A stretch of 64,000 bases of DNA from Acidobacteriota bacterium (lineage in GTDB: Bacteria; Acidobacteriota; Blastocatellia; RBC074), in contig JACPYM010000055.1 in assembly GCA_016196035.1 (NCBI GenBank), positions 1 through 64,000 on the forward strand, given 5' to 3'. Below the pieces are notes generated by a model. The model was not told the origin of the DNA. It worked only from the letters and a program-made list of their open reading frames with translations, and searched no databases. This document shows, piece by piece, positions 50,263 through 59,235 of this stretch (positions are counted from its first letter, which is position 1; the number at the start of each line of letters is the position of its first letter). A program made the translations under genes and the position numbers.

Positions 50263-51716
50263 TGCGTTTAGAGAAAAGCGTAGGGGCAGACCTGTGTGTC
50301 TGCCCCGGTGGCCTCAGACCTATTGGCGATGACAAACCTGTTGATGGTCTCAAACTCTTCGTAGGCGTCAAACTCGACCGGGGCAGACACACAGGTCTGC
50401 CCCTACGTTGGCTGGCGCTGGCGCTCTTGTTACTCGCCACGTCTACTTTCGCCCAAGACGCGCTCACGCTCGACCAGGCAACCACGCAAGCACTACAACA
50501 CAACCGCCTCATCAAAAACGACGAGCTTGAAATCGCCAAAGCCGTCGAACGCATCGAGATTGCCCGCACGCGCCGCCTGCCCGAATTCGAAATCAGCGCG
50601 CTCGGCCTGCAACCCTTCGCACCGATTGATTTCCGGTTTGGTCGCGGCAGTCTTGGCCTGTTGCCCGGTGGCACGGCTTTCCCCACACGCGACACGACAG
50701 TCGGCAGCGGCTTTCGGCCCACGGCCTTTATCACCGCGCGCGCCTCGCAACCCATCACGCAATTGCGCCGCATCAACCTGGGCATCGAACTCGAAACGCT
50801 CAATCAACGCCTGGCCGAAACCAAGCTCGAAGCCCAGCGCCGCAACGTCACCAACCAGGTCAAACGCGCTTATTACGCCGTGCTGCAAACGCAAAGCGCG
50901 CTGGCCGCCTTGGAAGAATCGTTGAAGCTGCACCGCGAACTCGACCGCGTCGTGGGCGAATACGTCGTGCAAAAAGTCGTACTTGCCGCCGATGGTTTAG
51001 ACGTGAAAACGCAACTCGCCAACGACGAATACGAAACGCTGCGCTTGCGCAACACGCTGGCCGCACAAAAGGAACAACTCAATCAATTGCGCGGCAGCGA
51101 GTTGCTCGCCGAGTTTGAAGTCGCGCCCGCCGCCGAACTAACGCTGGCTGAATTCGATCTGAAAGCTGCGCAAACACGCGCGCTCGAACATCGCGCCGAA
51201 TTGCAGGAAGCGCGTTTGAAACAGCAACAAGCCGCCGTCGCGCGCCGTTTGAAACAGGCCGAAGACTTACCCGAAGTCAGTTTGACGGCGGGCACCTTCG
51301 CCCCGCTCGGTTTGGAATTCGTCCCGCGCACCATCACCGGCATCGGCGTGTCGCTGAAATGGGAACCCTTTGATTGGGGCCGCCGCAAACGCGAACTCGC
51401 GCTGGCCAGCCGCACCATCGAACAAACCGCCAACCTGACGCGCGAAGCCGAAACGCAAATCCTGCTTGATGTGAATACGCGCTTCCGCAAGCTGACCGAA
51501 GCGCGCGCCTTGTTGCGCGTCGCGCAAGCCGCGCAAACGGCAACGATTGAAAAGCTGCGCGTGGCGACGAACAAGTTCAAACAGGAAAGCGCGCTGTTCC
51601 GCGACGTGCTGCAAACCCAAGCCGCCGTCGCCGACGCGAATCATCAATACCAACAGGCGCTGCTGGCGTTTTTGACCGCGCGCGCCGACTTTGAAAAAGC
51701 TTTGGGAGAACCCTAA
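50259..51716 (+). CDS. TolC-family outer-membrane protein (second RND system), N-terminus extended by a repeat
   Basis: This protein has 485 residues from ATG 50259 (or 50262), behind GAGGGAGGA and overlapping the patatin stop. Residues about 8-49 are encoded by an inverted repeat (GADLCVCPGGLRPIGDD and onwards), and only then comes the signal core LRWLALALLLLATSTFAQ. The mature part has OEP repeats: LDQATTQALQHNRLIKNDEL and FDLKAAQTRALEHRAELQEA, with YYAVLQTQSALAALEESLKL and EPFDWGRRKRELALASRTIE. It should be the channel for the adaptor at 51818 and the pump at 53234. A signal sequence buried 47 residues in may still work, or a cryptic internal start may be used. Confidence 0.88.
   Translation: MMRLEKSVGADLCVCPGGLRPIGDDKPVDGLKLFVGVKLDRGRHTGLPLRWLALALLLLATSTFAQDALTLDQATTQALQHNRLIKNDELEIAKAVERIEIARTRRLPEFEISALGLQPFAPIDFRFGRGSLGLLPGGTAFPTRDTTVGSGFRPTAFITARASQPITQLRRINLGIELETLNQRLAETKLEAQRRNVTNQVKRAYYAVLQTQSALAALEESLKLHRELDRVVGEYVVQKVVLAADGLDVKTQLANDEYETLRLRNTLAAQKEQLNQLRGSELLAEFEVAPAAELTLAEFDLKAAQTRALEHRAELQEARLKQQQAAVARRLKQAEDLPEVSLTAGTFAPLGLEFVPRTITGIGVSLKWEPFDWGRRKRELALASRTIEQTANLTREAETQILLDVNTRFRKLTEARALLRVAQAAQTATIEKLRVATNKFKQESALFRDVLQTQAAVADANHQYQQALLAFLTARADFEKALGEP
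50279..50407. repeat. 31-bp perfect inverted repeat inside the TolC coding region
   Basis: Positions 50279-50309 and 50377-50407 are perfect complements over 31 bases. Each arm contains its own palindrome, GGGGCAGAC and GTCTGCCCC around a six-base spacer. The reading frame runs straight through both arms. Confidence 0.93.
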
Positions 51717-51722
51717 AGAACC

Positions 51723-51798
51723 CTCCCACGAAGGCACACGAATAAGCACGAAGAACGACCCAAGACTCTTTGTGTTCCTTCGTGTGTCTTCGTGGGAG
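51723..51798. repeat. inverted repeat, CACGAAG family, locus 2
   Basis: CTCCCACGAAGGCACACGAA at 51723-51742 faces a complement at 51779-51798 with one mismatch. It begins seven bases after the TolC stop and ends 19 bases before the adaptor start. Confidence 0.88.
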
Positions 51799-51817
51799 AG
51801 GTTTTGGGAGAAGCAAA

Positions 51818-53035
51818 ATGCGATTCCAATTTGTCATACTCTTGCTGCTCACTGCCGCCAATACGGCTTGCAACAAAGCCACCGCCTACGAAAAACCGCT
51901 CACGCCCGTGCGTGTGACCGGCGCGCAAAAGTTTCAGCCCAGCGGCAGCGCAGGCGAGGGCACGCGCTATTCCGCGACGATTCGCCCGGCGGCGCAGCTT
52001 GATCTGGCGTTCAAAACCGGCGGTTATTTGCGCGAGTTACTGCAAGTGCGCGGCGCCGATGGCCGTCAGCGCAGCGTGCAGGAAGGCGATTGGGTCGCCA
52101 AAGGCGTCGTGCTCGCCCGTTTGCGCGAAGACGAATTCGCCAACAAAATCAAAGCCGCCGAGTCCCAAGTCGCCGAAGCCAGCGCCACGCTCAACACCGC
52201 GCAGGCCCAACTCAACGAAGCCGAAGCCGCGCTCAGACAAACGCAACGCGATCTCGACCGCGCGACCGCGCTGCTCGAAGCCAACAGCCTGACGCGCCCC
52301 GAATTCGACGCGGCCAAGACGCGCCACGAAACCGCCCAGGCCAAAGTCGAGGCCGCGCGCGCCCAAACCCAAGTCATCAACGCCCGCATCAACAGCGCCA
52401 AAACCGTGCTGGCCGAAGCGCAACTCGCCAAGAACGACGCGGTGATTCGCACGCCCTTTGATTGCTTCGTGCTCAAACGCAATGCCGAAGCGGGCGCGCT
52501 CATCGCCCCTGGCGCGCCACTCATCACGCTCACCGAATCGGCCTCGGTCAAAGCCGTCTTCGGCGTGCCCGATGTGACCGTCGCCAAACTCAAACAAGGC
52601 ACCGCGCTGACGCTGACGACCGAAGCCTTGCCCGGCCACGAATTTCGCGGTTGGATCACGCGCATCGCCGCCGCCGCCGATGCGCGCACGCGCGTGTTCG
52701 AGGTCGAATTGACGATCCCGCGCCCGCCCTCGCAACTGCGCGCTGGCATGATCGCGTCTTTGTTAGTGCCGGACACTCAGGCTGAAACACAGCCCGCCGT
52801 CACGATCGTCCCGCTCAACGCCATCGTCAGCGATCCGAGCAAACCGGGCAGCTACACCGTCGTCGTCGTGACGCCGCGCGACGGCAAAAGCATCGCGCAT
52901 CGCCGCGTGGTCAAACTCGGCGAGGCCTATGGCAATCTCGTCGCCGTCACCGAAGGCATCCAACCCGGCGATCAAGTCGTCATCGTCGGCGCCACGCTGA
53001 TCAAAGAAGGCGAGCAAGTGAAAGTGACGGAATAG
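51818..53035 (+). CDS. RND efflux periplasmic adaptor lipoprotein (second system)
   Basis: This protein has 405 residues from ATG 51818; the longer frame to 51770 is repeat-derived. A lipoprotein signal (FVILLLLTAANTACNKA) is followed by the usual adaptor order: barrel-sandwich half with DWVAKGVVLARLREDEFANK, a long alpha-hairpin (AQLNEAEAALRQTQRDLDRA; LEANSLTRPEFDAAKTRHET), then KNDAVIRTPFDCFVLKRNAE, the beta-barrel (FGVPDVTVAKLKQGTALTLT) and a membrane-proximal domain (TIVPLNAIVSDPSKPGSYTV). It should connect the TolC protein and the pump encoded on either side. Confidence 0.9.
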   Translation: MRFQFVILLLLTAANTACNKATAYEKPLTPVRVTGAQKFQPSGSAGEGTRYSATIRPAAQLDLAFKTGGYLRELLQVRGADGRQRSVQEGDWVAKGVVLARLREDEFANKIKAAESQVAEASATLNTAQAQLNEAEAALRQTQRDLDRATALLEANSLTRPEFDAAKTRHETAQAKVEAARAQTQVINARINSAKTVLAEAQLAKNDAVIRTPFDCFVLKRNAEAGALIAPGAPLITLTESASVKAVFGVPDVTVAKLKQGTALTLTTEALPGHEFRGWITRIAAAADARTRVFEVELTIPRPPSQLRAGMIASLLVPDTQAETQPAVTIVPLNAIVSDPSKPGSYTVVVVTPRDGKSIAHRRVVKLGEAYGNLVAVTEGIQPGDQVVIVGATLIKEGEQVKVTE

Positions 53036-53080
53036 CCGAGTTCGGAACAATGGCTGAAAGGTACGCACTGGCGCGCGGGT

Positions 53081-53168
53081 GTTCAGAGTTCCGCCTTTAG
53101 GCGGCGGCGGCGCGTAGCGCCGAAAACGCGCCTGCGGCACGCCGCCGCCTAAAGGCGGAACTCTGAAC
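53081..53168. repeat. 28-bp perfect inverted repeat before the second RND pump
   Basis: Arms 53081-53108 and 53141-53168 are perfect complements (GTTCAGAGTTCCGCCTTTAG and on). Each arm has an internal CCGCC-TTTA-GGCGG hairpin. It lies between the adaptor and pump genes. Confidence 0.9.
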
Positions 53169-53233
53169 GCCCGCTGCCGCGCGGTTCGGTTGAATTTGAG
53201 TGGTTCGCGCTTTCAGGATTTGGAGCAAGATTC

Positions 53234-56200
53234 ATGCAACCCAACAACGATCTGCAAAACACGCGCAACACCGCGCGCTTCTTTACCGAGCAGCGCCAAC
53301 TCGCTTGGGTCTTCCTCGTGCTCACGCTGGTCTGGGGCGTGTACAGCTACTCGGCAATGCCGAAGCGCAAAGACCCGGAGTTTCAAATCAACGTCGCCGT
53401 CGCCATTTGCCCCTGGCCGGGCGCGGGCGCAGAGAAGATCGAACAGCAAGTCACGCGCAAGCTCGAAGAGAAGCTCGCGCAGAACGCGCGCGTCGAAAAG
53501 GTCGAATCCATCTCGCGCAATGGTGTCGCGGTCGTTTACGTCACGCTGCTCGAAGGCCTCAAAGACATCGGCAAAGAATTTGACGACCTCAATTTGAAAC
53601 TCAACAGCATCCGCGACCTGCCGCCGGGCGCGGGGCCGATTGAATTCCAAAAGGATTTCGGCGACACCGCCGCGTTGATGCTGACCGTCGCCAGCCCGCG
53701 CGCCGACCGCGTGTTGCTGACACAACGCGCGCAAGCCGTGCGCGCCGCTATCGAACGCGCACGCCCGAAAGCCGGCGACCGCGCCGCGCTGGTCATCGGT
53801 TTGCCAACGACGATTCCGCCGCGCCGTGTGCAAGCGGCGCAAGATGAACTGGCGCGCTTCCTCAAAGAATCCGGCGTGGCCGACAACGTGCGCGGCTTTA
53901 ATGGCTCAGGCTTTATCGGCGCAGACTTCGATGGTTTTCATGACGACGAAGAGTTGCTCGAGCAGACCGGCAAGTTCCTGCGCGAGAGCTTGCCCATCGC
54001 TGGCTTTCAACCTGAAGTCTGGCAACCCGTCATCATTCGCGATTGGCGTGATGTGAAAGACATCGAAGCGAAATTGCAGCAAGGCGCGGCGGATAAATAC
54101 AGCTACCGCGAACTGGACGATTACACCGACCTGATCGCGCGCACGCTGCAAGCCATCCCGCTGGTCTCGAAAGTGCGCCGCGCGGGCACGCTGAAAGAGC
54201 GCGTCTTTCTTGACTATTCGCAAGACCGCCTCGCCGCTTACGGCATTCAGACCAACGTGCTGCAACAACTGCTGGGCGCACGCAACATCACGACCTCCGG
54301 CGGCGTGCTCGAAATCGGCGACAAAAACTTAGGGATCAAACCTTCGGGCGAATTCAAAAGCGAACAGGAAATCGGCAACACGATCATCACCGCCACGGCG
54401 GAAGGCGCGCCCGTTTACGCGCGCGACCTGTTTGAAATCACGCGCGGTTACGAAGACCCGCCGCGCTATCTGAACTACTACACGGCGCGCGATGCCAGCA
54501 GCGGCCAATGGCAACGCACGCGCGCCATCACGCTGGCCGTTTCGATGCGCAAGGGCGAACAGATTGCCGCATTCGGTCAGGCCATTGATGAAACGCTGGC
54601 GACGCTGCAACTACGCTTGCCCGGCGATCTGGTGCTGGCGCGCACTTCCGACCAGCCCTTGCAGGTGAAAGAAAACGTCGGCCTCTTTACGCGCAGCCTC
54701 TGGGAAGCGGTCGTGCTGGTGGTGATGATCTGCCTGATCGGCTTCCGCGAATGGCGTTCGGCGGCGTTGGTGGCGGCCTCGATTCCGCTGACGCTGGCAA
54801 TGACGTTTGGGATGATGCGGCTGCTGGGCTTGGACATTCAGCAAGTCTCGGTCGCCTCGCTCATCATCGCGCTGGGCTTGCTGGTGGATGATCCCGTCGT
54901 GGCGAACGATGCGATCAAACGCGAATTGGCAACAGGCACGCCGTCGCGCATCGCCGCCTGGCTGGGGCCAACCAAACTGGCGAAGGCGATCTTCTACGCG
55001 ACGATCACCAACATCGTCGCCTACCTGCCCTTGCTGTTGGTCGAAGGGTTGCTGGGCGAATTCATTTACAGCTTGCCCGTCGTCATTGCCTGTTCGCTGG
55101 TCGCCTCGCGCATCGTCTCGATGACCTTTGTGCCGCTGCTCGCGTTTTACTTATTGAAACCGAGCACGAAACCCGAACGCAGTTTGGCCGAACAGAAACA
55201 GCGTGGCTTCACTGGCCTCTATTACCGCGTCGGCCTCTGGTCGCTCGAACATCGCTGGCTGGTGCTCGGCCTCTCGTTCGCGTTCCTGCTGTCTGGCGGC
55301 GTGCTCTTCAAACAACTGCGGCTGGATTTCTTCCCGAAGGATTTGTCGTATCTGTCGTACCTAGACGTGTACCTGCCCGAAGACGCGCCGCTGGCCTCGA
55401 CCGACCGTATCGCCGCACGCGCCGAAGCGATCATTCGCCAAACGGCAGAGCAGTTCGGCAAAGACAATCCCGACAAAAACAAACAACCACGCGACGTGCT
55501 GGAATCGCTGACGACCTTTGTGGGCGGGGGCGGGCCGCGTTTCTGGTACTCGGTCGCGCCCGAACAGCCGCAACTCAACTACTCGCAAATCATCATCCAG
55601 GCCAAAGACAAGCGCGACACGGCGCGGCTGGTCGCCCCGCTGCAACGGGCGCTCGCGGCAAACATCCCCGGCGCGCGCATTGACGTGCGCCAACTCGAAA
55701 TCGGGCGCTCCATCGCGCAACCCGTTCAGGTGCGCATCTCCGGCGAAGACATCCCAACGCTGCGCGCCTACGCCGAACAGGTCAAAGACATCTTCCGCGC
55801 CATCCCCAGCGCCGACCGCGTGCGCGACGATTGGGGCGCCGAAAGCTTCGTCGCCGATTTGCAGGTGGATGCCGACAAGGCCAACCTCGCCAACGTCACC
55901 AACCTGGATGTCGCCGTCTCTTCGGCAGGCGGCATCAACGGCCTGCAAGTCACGTCATTGCGCGAAGGCGAACAGACGATCCCGGTGGTCGCGCGTTTGC
56001 GCACCGACGAACGCGCGCGGCTGTCCGACCTGCAAAACCTCTATGTTTATTCGATGATGAGCGCGAACCGCGTGCCGTTGCGGCAAATTTCCAAGCTGGC
56101 TTACAAACTCGAAACGGCCAAGCTGATCCGCCGCAATCAATTCCGCACGATCACCGTCGCCTGCCTGCCCGTGCCCGGCGCGCTGCCCGGCGAAATCAAC

Positions 56201-56854
56201 AAGGCCGCGCAGGAAAAGCTCGACGAATTCGCGCGCAACTTGCCGCCCGGTTACAAGCTGGAAATCGGCGGCGTGCAGGAACAGCGCGTCAAAGGCTTCA
56301 AATCGCTGGGCACGGTGATGGGCATTTCGGTGCTGGCGATCTTTCTGGCGCTGACGGTGCAATTCAAAAACGCAATCAAACCGCTGCTGGTCTTTTCGGC
56401 GATTCCGTTCGGTCTGGTTGGCGCACTGGGCGCGCTGGTCGTGATGCGCACGCCGTTCGGTTTCATGGCGTTTTTAGGCATCGCCTCGCTCATCGGCGTC
56501 ATCGTCTCGCACGTCATCGTCCTCTTCGATTTTGTCGAAGAGCGGCGCGAAGAAGGCGAACCGTTGCGCGAGGCCTTGCTAGACGCAGGCATCGCGCGTT
56601 TGCGCCCGGTCTTCATCACGGTCGGCGCGACGGTCTTCGGCCTGTTCCCGCTGGCGTTGAATGGCGGGCCGCTGTGGGAAGGCCTGTGTTATGCGCAAAT
56701 CGGCGGGCTGATTCTGGCGAATTATGTGACGAAGCTTTTGGTGCCGGCCCTGTATGCGATTTTTGTGTTGGATTTGAAGTTGATTCGGTGGGAGGAGCCG
56801 AAGGGCAGGAAAGAGGTTGGGGAAGTGATTGGCGTGCACGCGGTGCAGCCATAG
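53234..56854 (+). CDS. RND efflux pump (AcrB/HAE-like), second system
   Basis: This 1206-residue protein is longer than AcrB (about 1050). The order is an N-terminal helix (QLAWVFLVLTLVWGVYSYSA), porter start GAGAEKIEQQVTRKLEEKLA, a TM4 region SLIIALGLLVDDPVVANDAI in place of the usual GLLVDDAIVVVEN, the second half starting FLLSGGVLFKQLRLDFFPKD and a C-terminal membrane block (FLGIASLIGVIVSHVIVLFD; GAT). It should drive proton-coupled efflux with the TolC and adaptor proteins encoded just before it. The substrates are unknown. The Pro in the TM4 motif and the extra length place it in a divergent branch. Confidence 0.92.
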   Translation: MQPNNDLQNTRNTARFFTEQRQLAWVFLVLTLVWGVYSYSAMPKRKDPEFQINVAVAICPWPGAGAEKIEQQVTRKLEEKLAQNARVEKVESISRNGVAVVYVTLLEGLKDIGKEFDDLNLKLNSIRDLPPGAGPIEFQKDFGDTAALMLTVASPRADRVLLTQRAQAVRAAIERARPKAGDRAALVIGLPTTIPPRRVQAAQDELARFLKESGVADNVRGFNGSGFIGADFDGFHDDEELLEQTGKFLRESLPIAGFQPEVWQPVIIRDWRDVKDIEAKLQQGAADKYSYRELDDYTDLIARTLQAIPLVSKVRRAGTLKERVFLDYSQDRLAAYGIQTNVLQQLLGARNITTSGGVLEIGDKNLGIKPSGEFKSEQEIGNTIITATAEGAPVYARDLFEITRGYEDPPRYLNYYTARDASSGQWQRTRAITLAVSMRKGEQIAAFGQAIDETLATLQLRLPGDLVLARTSDQPLQVKENVGLFTRSLWEAVVLVVMICLIGFREWRSAALVAASIPLTLAMTFGMMRLLGLDIQQVSVASLIIALGLLVDDPVVANDAIKRELATGTPSRIAAWLGPTKLAKAIFYATITNIVAYLPLLLVEGLLGEFIYSLPVVIACSLVASRIVSMTFVPLLAFYLLKPSTKPERSLAEQKQRGFTGLYYRVGLWSLEHRWLVLGLSFAFLLSGGVLFKQLRLDFFPKDLSYLSYLDVYLPEDAPLASTDRIAARAEAIIRQTAEQFGKDNPDKNKQPRDVLESLTTFVGGGGPRFWYSVAPEQPQLNYSQIIIQAKDKRDTARLVAPLQRALAANIPGARIDVRQLEIGRSIAQPVQVRISGEDIPTLRAYAEQVKDIFRAIPSADRVRDDWGAESFVADLQVDADKANLANVTNLDVAVSSAGGINGLQVTSLREGEQTIPVVARLRTDERARLSDLQNLYVYSMMSANRVPLRQISKLAYKLETAKLIRRNQFRTITVACLPVPGALPGEINKAAQEKLDEFARNLPPGYKLEIGGVQEQRVKGFKSLGTVMGISVLAIFLALTVQFKNAIKPLLVFSAIPFGLVGALGALVVMRTPFGFMAFLGIASLIGVIVSHVIVLFDFVEERREEGEPLREALLDAGIARLRPVFITVGATVFGLFPLALNGGPLWEGLCYAQIGGLILANYVTKLLVPALYAIFVLDLKLIRWEEPKGRKEVGEVIGVHAVQP

Positions 56855-56868
56855 TCGCCGTTATATTA

Positions 56869-57699
56869 TTAGTTTGGCCGGTGCCCAACGATAATCCTTA
56901 TGGTGTTATCAGGCATTCCAGCGTCCAAACTTCCGGGGGATTCGACGCCTAATGCTGTTAGTTCTTCTTGTAACGCCGCTCCAGCCTTTGGTGCGCTTGC
57001 TTGGTCTCTTGCTATGATGAGCACTCCTATTGGACTACTCCCTCCAGGTATGAACTGCCCGAAAGATTTTTGCGTCCATCCTACTTCTTCAAGAAGACTT
57101 TTTATTTGAAGTGCAAAACTATTGGCTTCCTTATCGCCTTGTACAGCAGACAAGTGGAAGTTAATTGGTGGCCATTGCCTCAATCGTTGAAGTAATCTTT
57201 GTCTTTGTGTGGGTGTAAAACTTCGTGCCGGTGGCGTCTGATTGATCGTCACATTGTCGCCAGTGTTTTGAACCGACCCAGGCGAGCTGATAATTGGGGA
57301 GTTCGTTATGCTTTTAGACGTTGGTGGTGGAGTGGGCGTACTTTTCGATTCATCAAGCAGTCGCTTTATTCCACGCGGAATTAACCTTGCAGAAGGCGTT
57401 TGTTTCAGTAACGGCGCTGGCGTTTCTGTCGGAATCGAAAGCGGGGAATTTACAGGAATGGGTGAGGCTTTTGATTCTTCCTTTCTTGACGATCTCTCTG
57501 TTCCCAAGACCGCCCAAACAAGAAGACCAAGACCTACGAGCAGGAGAACAAAAATCGAAACTCTTACTCGCACCCCATCTTTTCTGAAAAAGATGATGCC
57601 AATTACTGCAATCACTAAAATAGTTAGTGCGACAATCCCAAGTGGACTTTGCGAGGCTGCTTGGATGATTTTATCGGCGTATTTGAAGAATCCTTCCAT
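56869..57699 (-). CDS. membrane protein with Pro/Thr-rich linker and C-terminal domain of unknown function
   Basis: This 276-residue protein has lower GC than its neighbours. Two membrane helices lie at about residues 20-38 (GIVALTILVIAVIGIIFF) and 47-65 (VSIFVLLLVGLGLLVWAVL). A disordered Ser/Thr/Pro-rich stretch (about 72-155) contains TPTPPPTSKSITNSPIISS and GDNVTINQT. The C-terminal domain (about 165-276) reads RQRLLQRLRQWPPINFHLSA, EANSFALQIKSLLEEVGWTQ and PIGVLIIARDQASAPKAGAA, ending NTIRIIVGHRPN. It looks like a sensor-like or accessory protein; no name can be given. Different base composition suggests horizontal origin. Confidence 0.7.
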   Translation of the reverse strand: MEGFFKYADKIIQAASQSPLGIVALTILVIAVIGIIFFRKDGVRVRVSIFVLLLVGLGLLVWAVLGTERSSRKEESKASPIPVNSPLSIPTETPAPLLKQTPSARLIPRGIKRLLDESKSTPTPPPTSKSITNSPIISSPGSVQNTGDNVTINQTPPARSFTPTQRQRLLQRLRQWPPINFHLSAVQGDKEANSFALQIKSLLEEVGWTQKSFGQFIPGGSSPIGVLIIARDQASAPKAGAALQEELTALGVESPGSLDAGMPDNTIRIIVGHRPN

Positions 57700-57741
57700 T
57701 GCGTTCCGTTGTGTAAAGTATCAGGCCCCGGTTTACGGCAA

Positions 57742-57981
57742 TTATAATGCGGCTACGCTCCCCTCACGCATCAGCTTCCGCAATGCTTCATTCACCGCTT
57801 CCGCCGTTGGGAACGCCTCGGCAACGTCAGGGGCCAACCTAATCAGCTTGCCAGCCAACATCCCGCGATACTCACGGCCTGCGGCTTTGGCGCGCCGGTG
57901 CAACTCGGCGAAATCGTATTCCGGCGCGATGTCATCAACCGGGTAATCTTCGTCTTCAATCAAGCGGACGGTAGGTTTCAT
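57742..57981 (-). CDS. putative antitoxin of the BrnT-type toxin
   Basis: This 79-residue acidic protein begins KPTVRLIEDEDYPVDDIAPE and contains YDFAELHRRAKAAGREYRGM, then PDVAEAFPTAEAVNEALRKL. It overlaps the 3' end of the BrnT-type toxin gene by 26 bases, the position where the antitoxin is normally encoded. It does not show the RHH-type BrnA motif clearly, so it may be a non-BrnA partner. Its antitoxin role is inferred from position. Confidence 0.55.
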   Translation of the reverse strand: MKPTVRLIEDEDYPVDDIAPEYDFAELHRRAKAAGREYRGMLAGKLIRLAPDVAEAFPTAEAVNEALRKLMREGSVAAL

Positions 57982-58246
57982 AAGGCCTTCTTTCTTTCGG
58001 TGTCGCTGCTCTGGCGGTGATGATGCGGATGGTGTCGCCGCGTTCAGTGAAGGTGACGACTAACAAGCGACCTTGCTTTGACGTGCCCACCGCCGTGTAG
58101 CGCGCCTCACCGATGGAATGCGCCAAGTCCGGCACGATGTCTAAATAATCATCTTCAAAAACCGTCTGCACTTCTTCAAACGTAATGCCGCGTTCAGCCA
58201 GAACGCGCGCGGCCTTGGACGGTTCCCAGAAGAAGTTATCGCTCAT
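57956..58246 (-). CDS. BrnT-family toxin
   Basis: This protein has 96 residues from the ATG ending at 58246. It matches the BrnT pattern: WEPSKAARVLAERGITFEEV (usual WDxxKAxxNxxKHGVSFEEA), QTVFEDDYLDIVPDLAHSIG, EARYTAVGTSKQGRLLVVTF and GDTIRIITARAATPKERRPY. BrnT toxins are RelE-fold RNases that block translation. The adjacent gene at 57742 should encode the neutralising partner. Confidence 0.85.
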   Translation of the reverse strand: MSDNFFWEPSKAARVLAERGITFEEVQTVFEDDYLDIVPDLAHSIGEARYTAVGTSKQGRLLVVTFTERGDTIRIITARAATPKERRPYETYRPLD

Positions 58247-58382
58247 AACGGACTCCCATCGCAAATTAGCATGGACTTGAAAAGCTGTCACCTGAGCAAT
58301 TGCCTGTTTGCCATCTTGTTGCTTGACGCTGGGTAATAGAAGCTGGCAAAGTGCGGCGCGAGTTCGTTTCCTGAGCAATGCA

Positions 58383-58718
58383 ATGAAAGCAACTTCGACC
58401 AAACAGATTCAACAATTTTGCGATCAGATCGCGCGCGAGTTTCAGCCGGAGCGCATCATTCTGTTCGGCTCACACGCTTACGGTCGCCCGCATAAGTTTT
58501 CAGATGTAGATTTATTGGTGGTGATGCAGTTTGAGGGTAGCCCGCTGCAACAAGCCGCCCGCATCTTGACCAAGCTCGAACCGGCAATGTCGGTGGATTT
58601 GCTGGTGCGCACGCCCGAACAGGTGCGGCAACGGCTGGCGATGCAGGACAATTTTATGCGGGAGATCATCGAGCGCGGAAAGGTGGCCTATGAAGCCCAG
58701 CACGCAGGAATGGATTGA
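58383..58718 (+). CDS. MNT-type minimal nucleotidyltransferase
   Basis: This 111-residue protein has the nucleotidyltransferase motif ILFGSHAYGRPHKFSDVDLL, with GS and DxD residues for metal-dependent transfer. Downstream, EPAMSVDLLVRTPEQVRQRL fits the family. In MNT/HEPN pairs it acts as antitoxin by modifying the HEPN RNase, whose gene overlaps it by 29 bases. Confidence 0.9.
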   Translation: MKATSTKQIQQFCDQIAREFQPERIILFGSHAYGRPHKFSDVDLLVVMQFEGSPLQQAARILTKLEPAMSVDLLVRTPEQVRQRLAMQDNFMREIIERGKVAYEAQHAGMD

Positions 58719-59076
58719 GAAGGCCGAAGGCGATTTCATCGCGGCCGTGACGCTCTTACGGACGCGCAAGCAGACGAACTACGACACGGTTTGCTACCAC
58801 ACCCAACAATGCGCGGAAAAGTATCTGAAAGCGCGCCTTGAAGAAGCTGGTCAGCCGATCCCACGAACGCACAATCTTTATGCGCTCCTAACGCTGGTCA
58901 AAGCCTTCGAGCCAAGCTGGCAGGCGCTGGCAACCGATCTAAACGTCCTGAATTCCTTCGCCGTCGTGTTTCGCTATCCCGGCGCGACCGCAACGAAAAT
59001 TGACGCGCTAGACGCGCTCAGACGCTGCCGCAGTATTCGCCGCCTTATTCGTAGTTCGTTTGGCTTGCCAGTGTGA
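58690..59076 (+). CDS. HEPN-domain protein, partner of MNT
   Basis: This 128-residue helical protein begins WIEKAEGDFIAAVTLLRTRK and has YDTVCYHTQQCAEKYLKARL, the conserved HEPN helix. The tail (ALRRCRSIRRLIRSSFGLPV) is basic. HEPN proteins paired with MNT genes are RNase toxins with an Rx4-6H site; that exact motif is not obvious here, so it could be a non-toxic variant. The overlap with the MNT gene supports a two-gene unit. Confidence 0.85.
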   Translation: MKPSTQEWIEKAEGDFIAAVTLLRTRKQTNYDTVCYHTQQCAEKYLKARLEEAGQPIPRTHNLYALLTLVKAFEPSWQALATDLNVLNSFAVVFRYPGATATKIDALDALRRCRSIRRLIRSSFGLPV

Positions 59077-59235
59077 ATCGCGCCGGCGCAGCTTACCATA
59101 CCCCATTCAACGGCAGACCCAACTAAACCAGCGCAAATGCTACTCACAAGCTGCGGCCTCAGCCTATGCGCCAGACTTGACCATTCCCCCATTCACAGCC
59201 CATCATCCCGCCATCTTCATCACCAAGGAGCAAAC

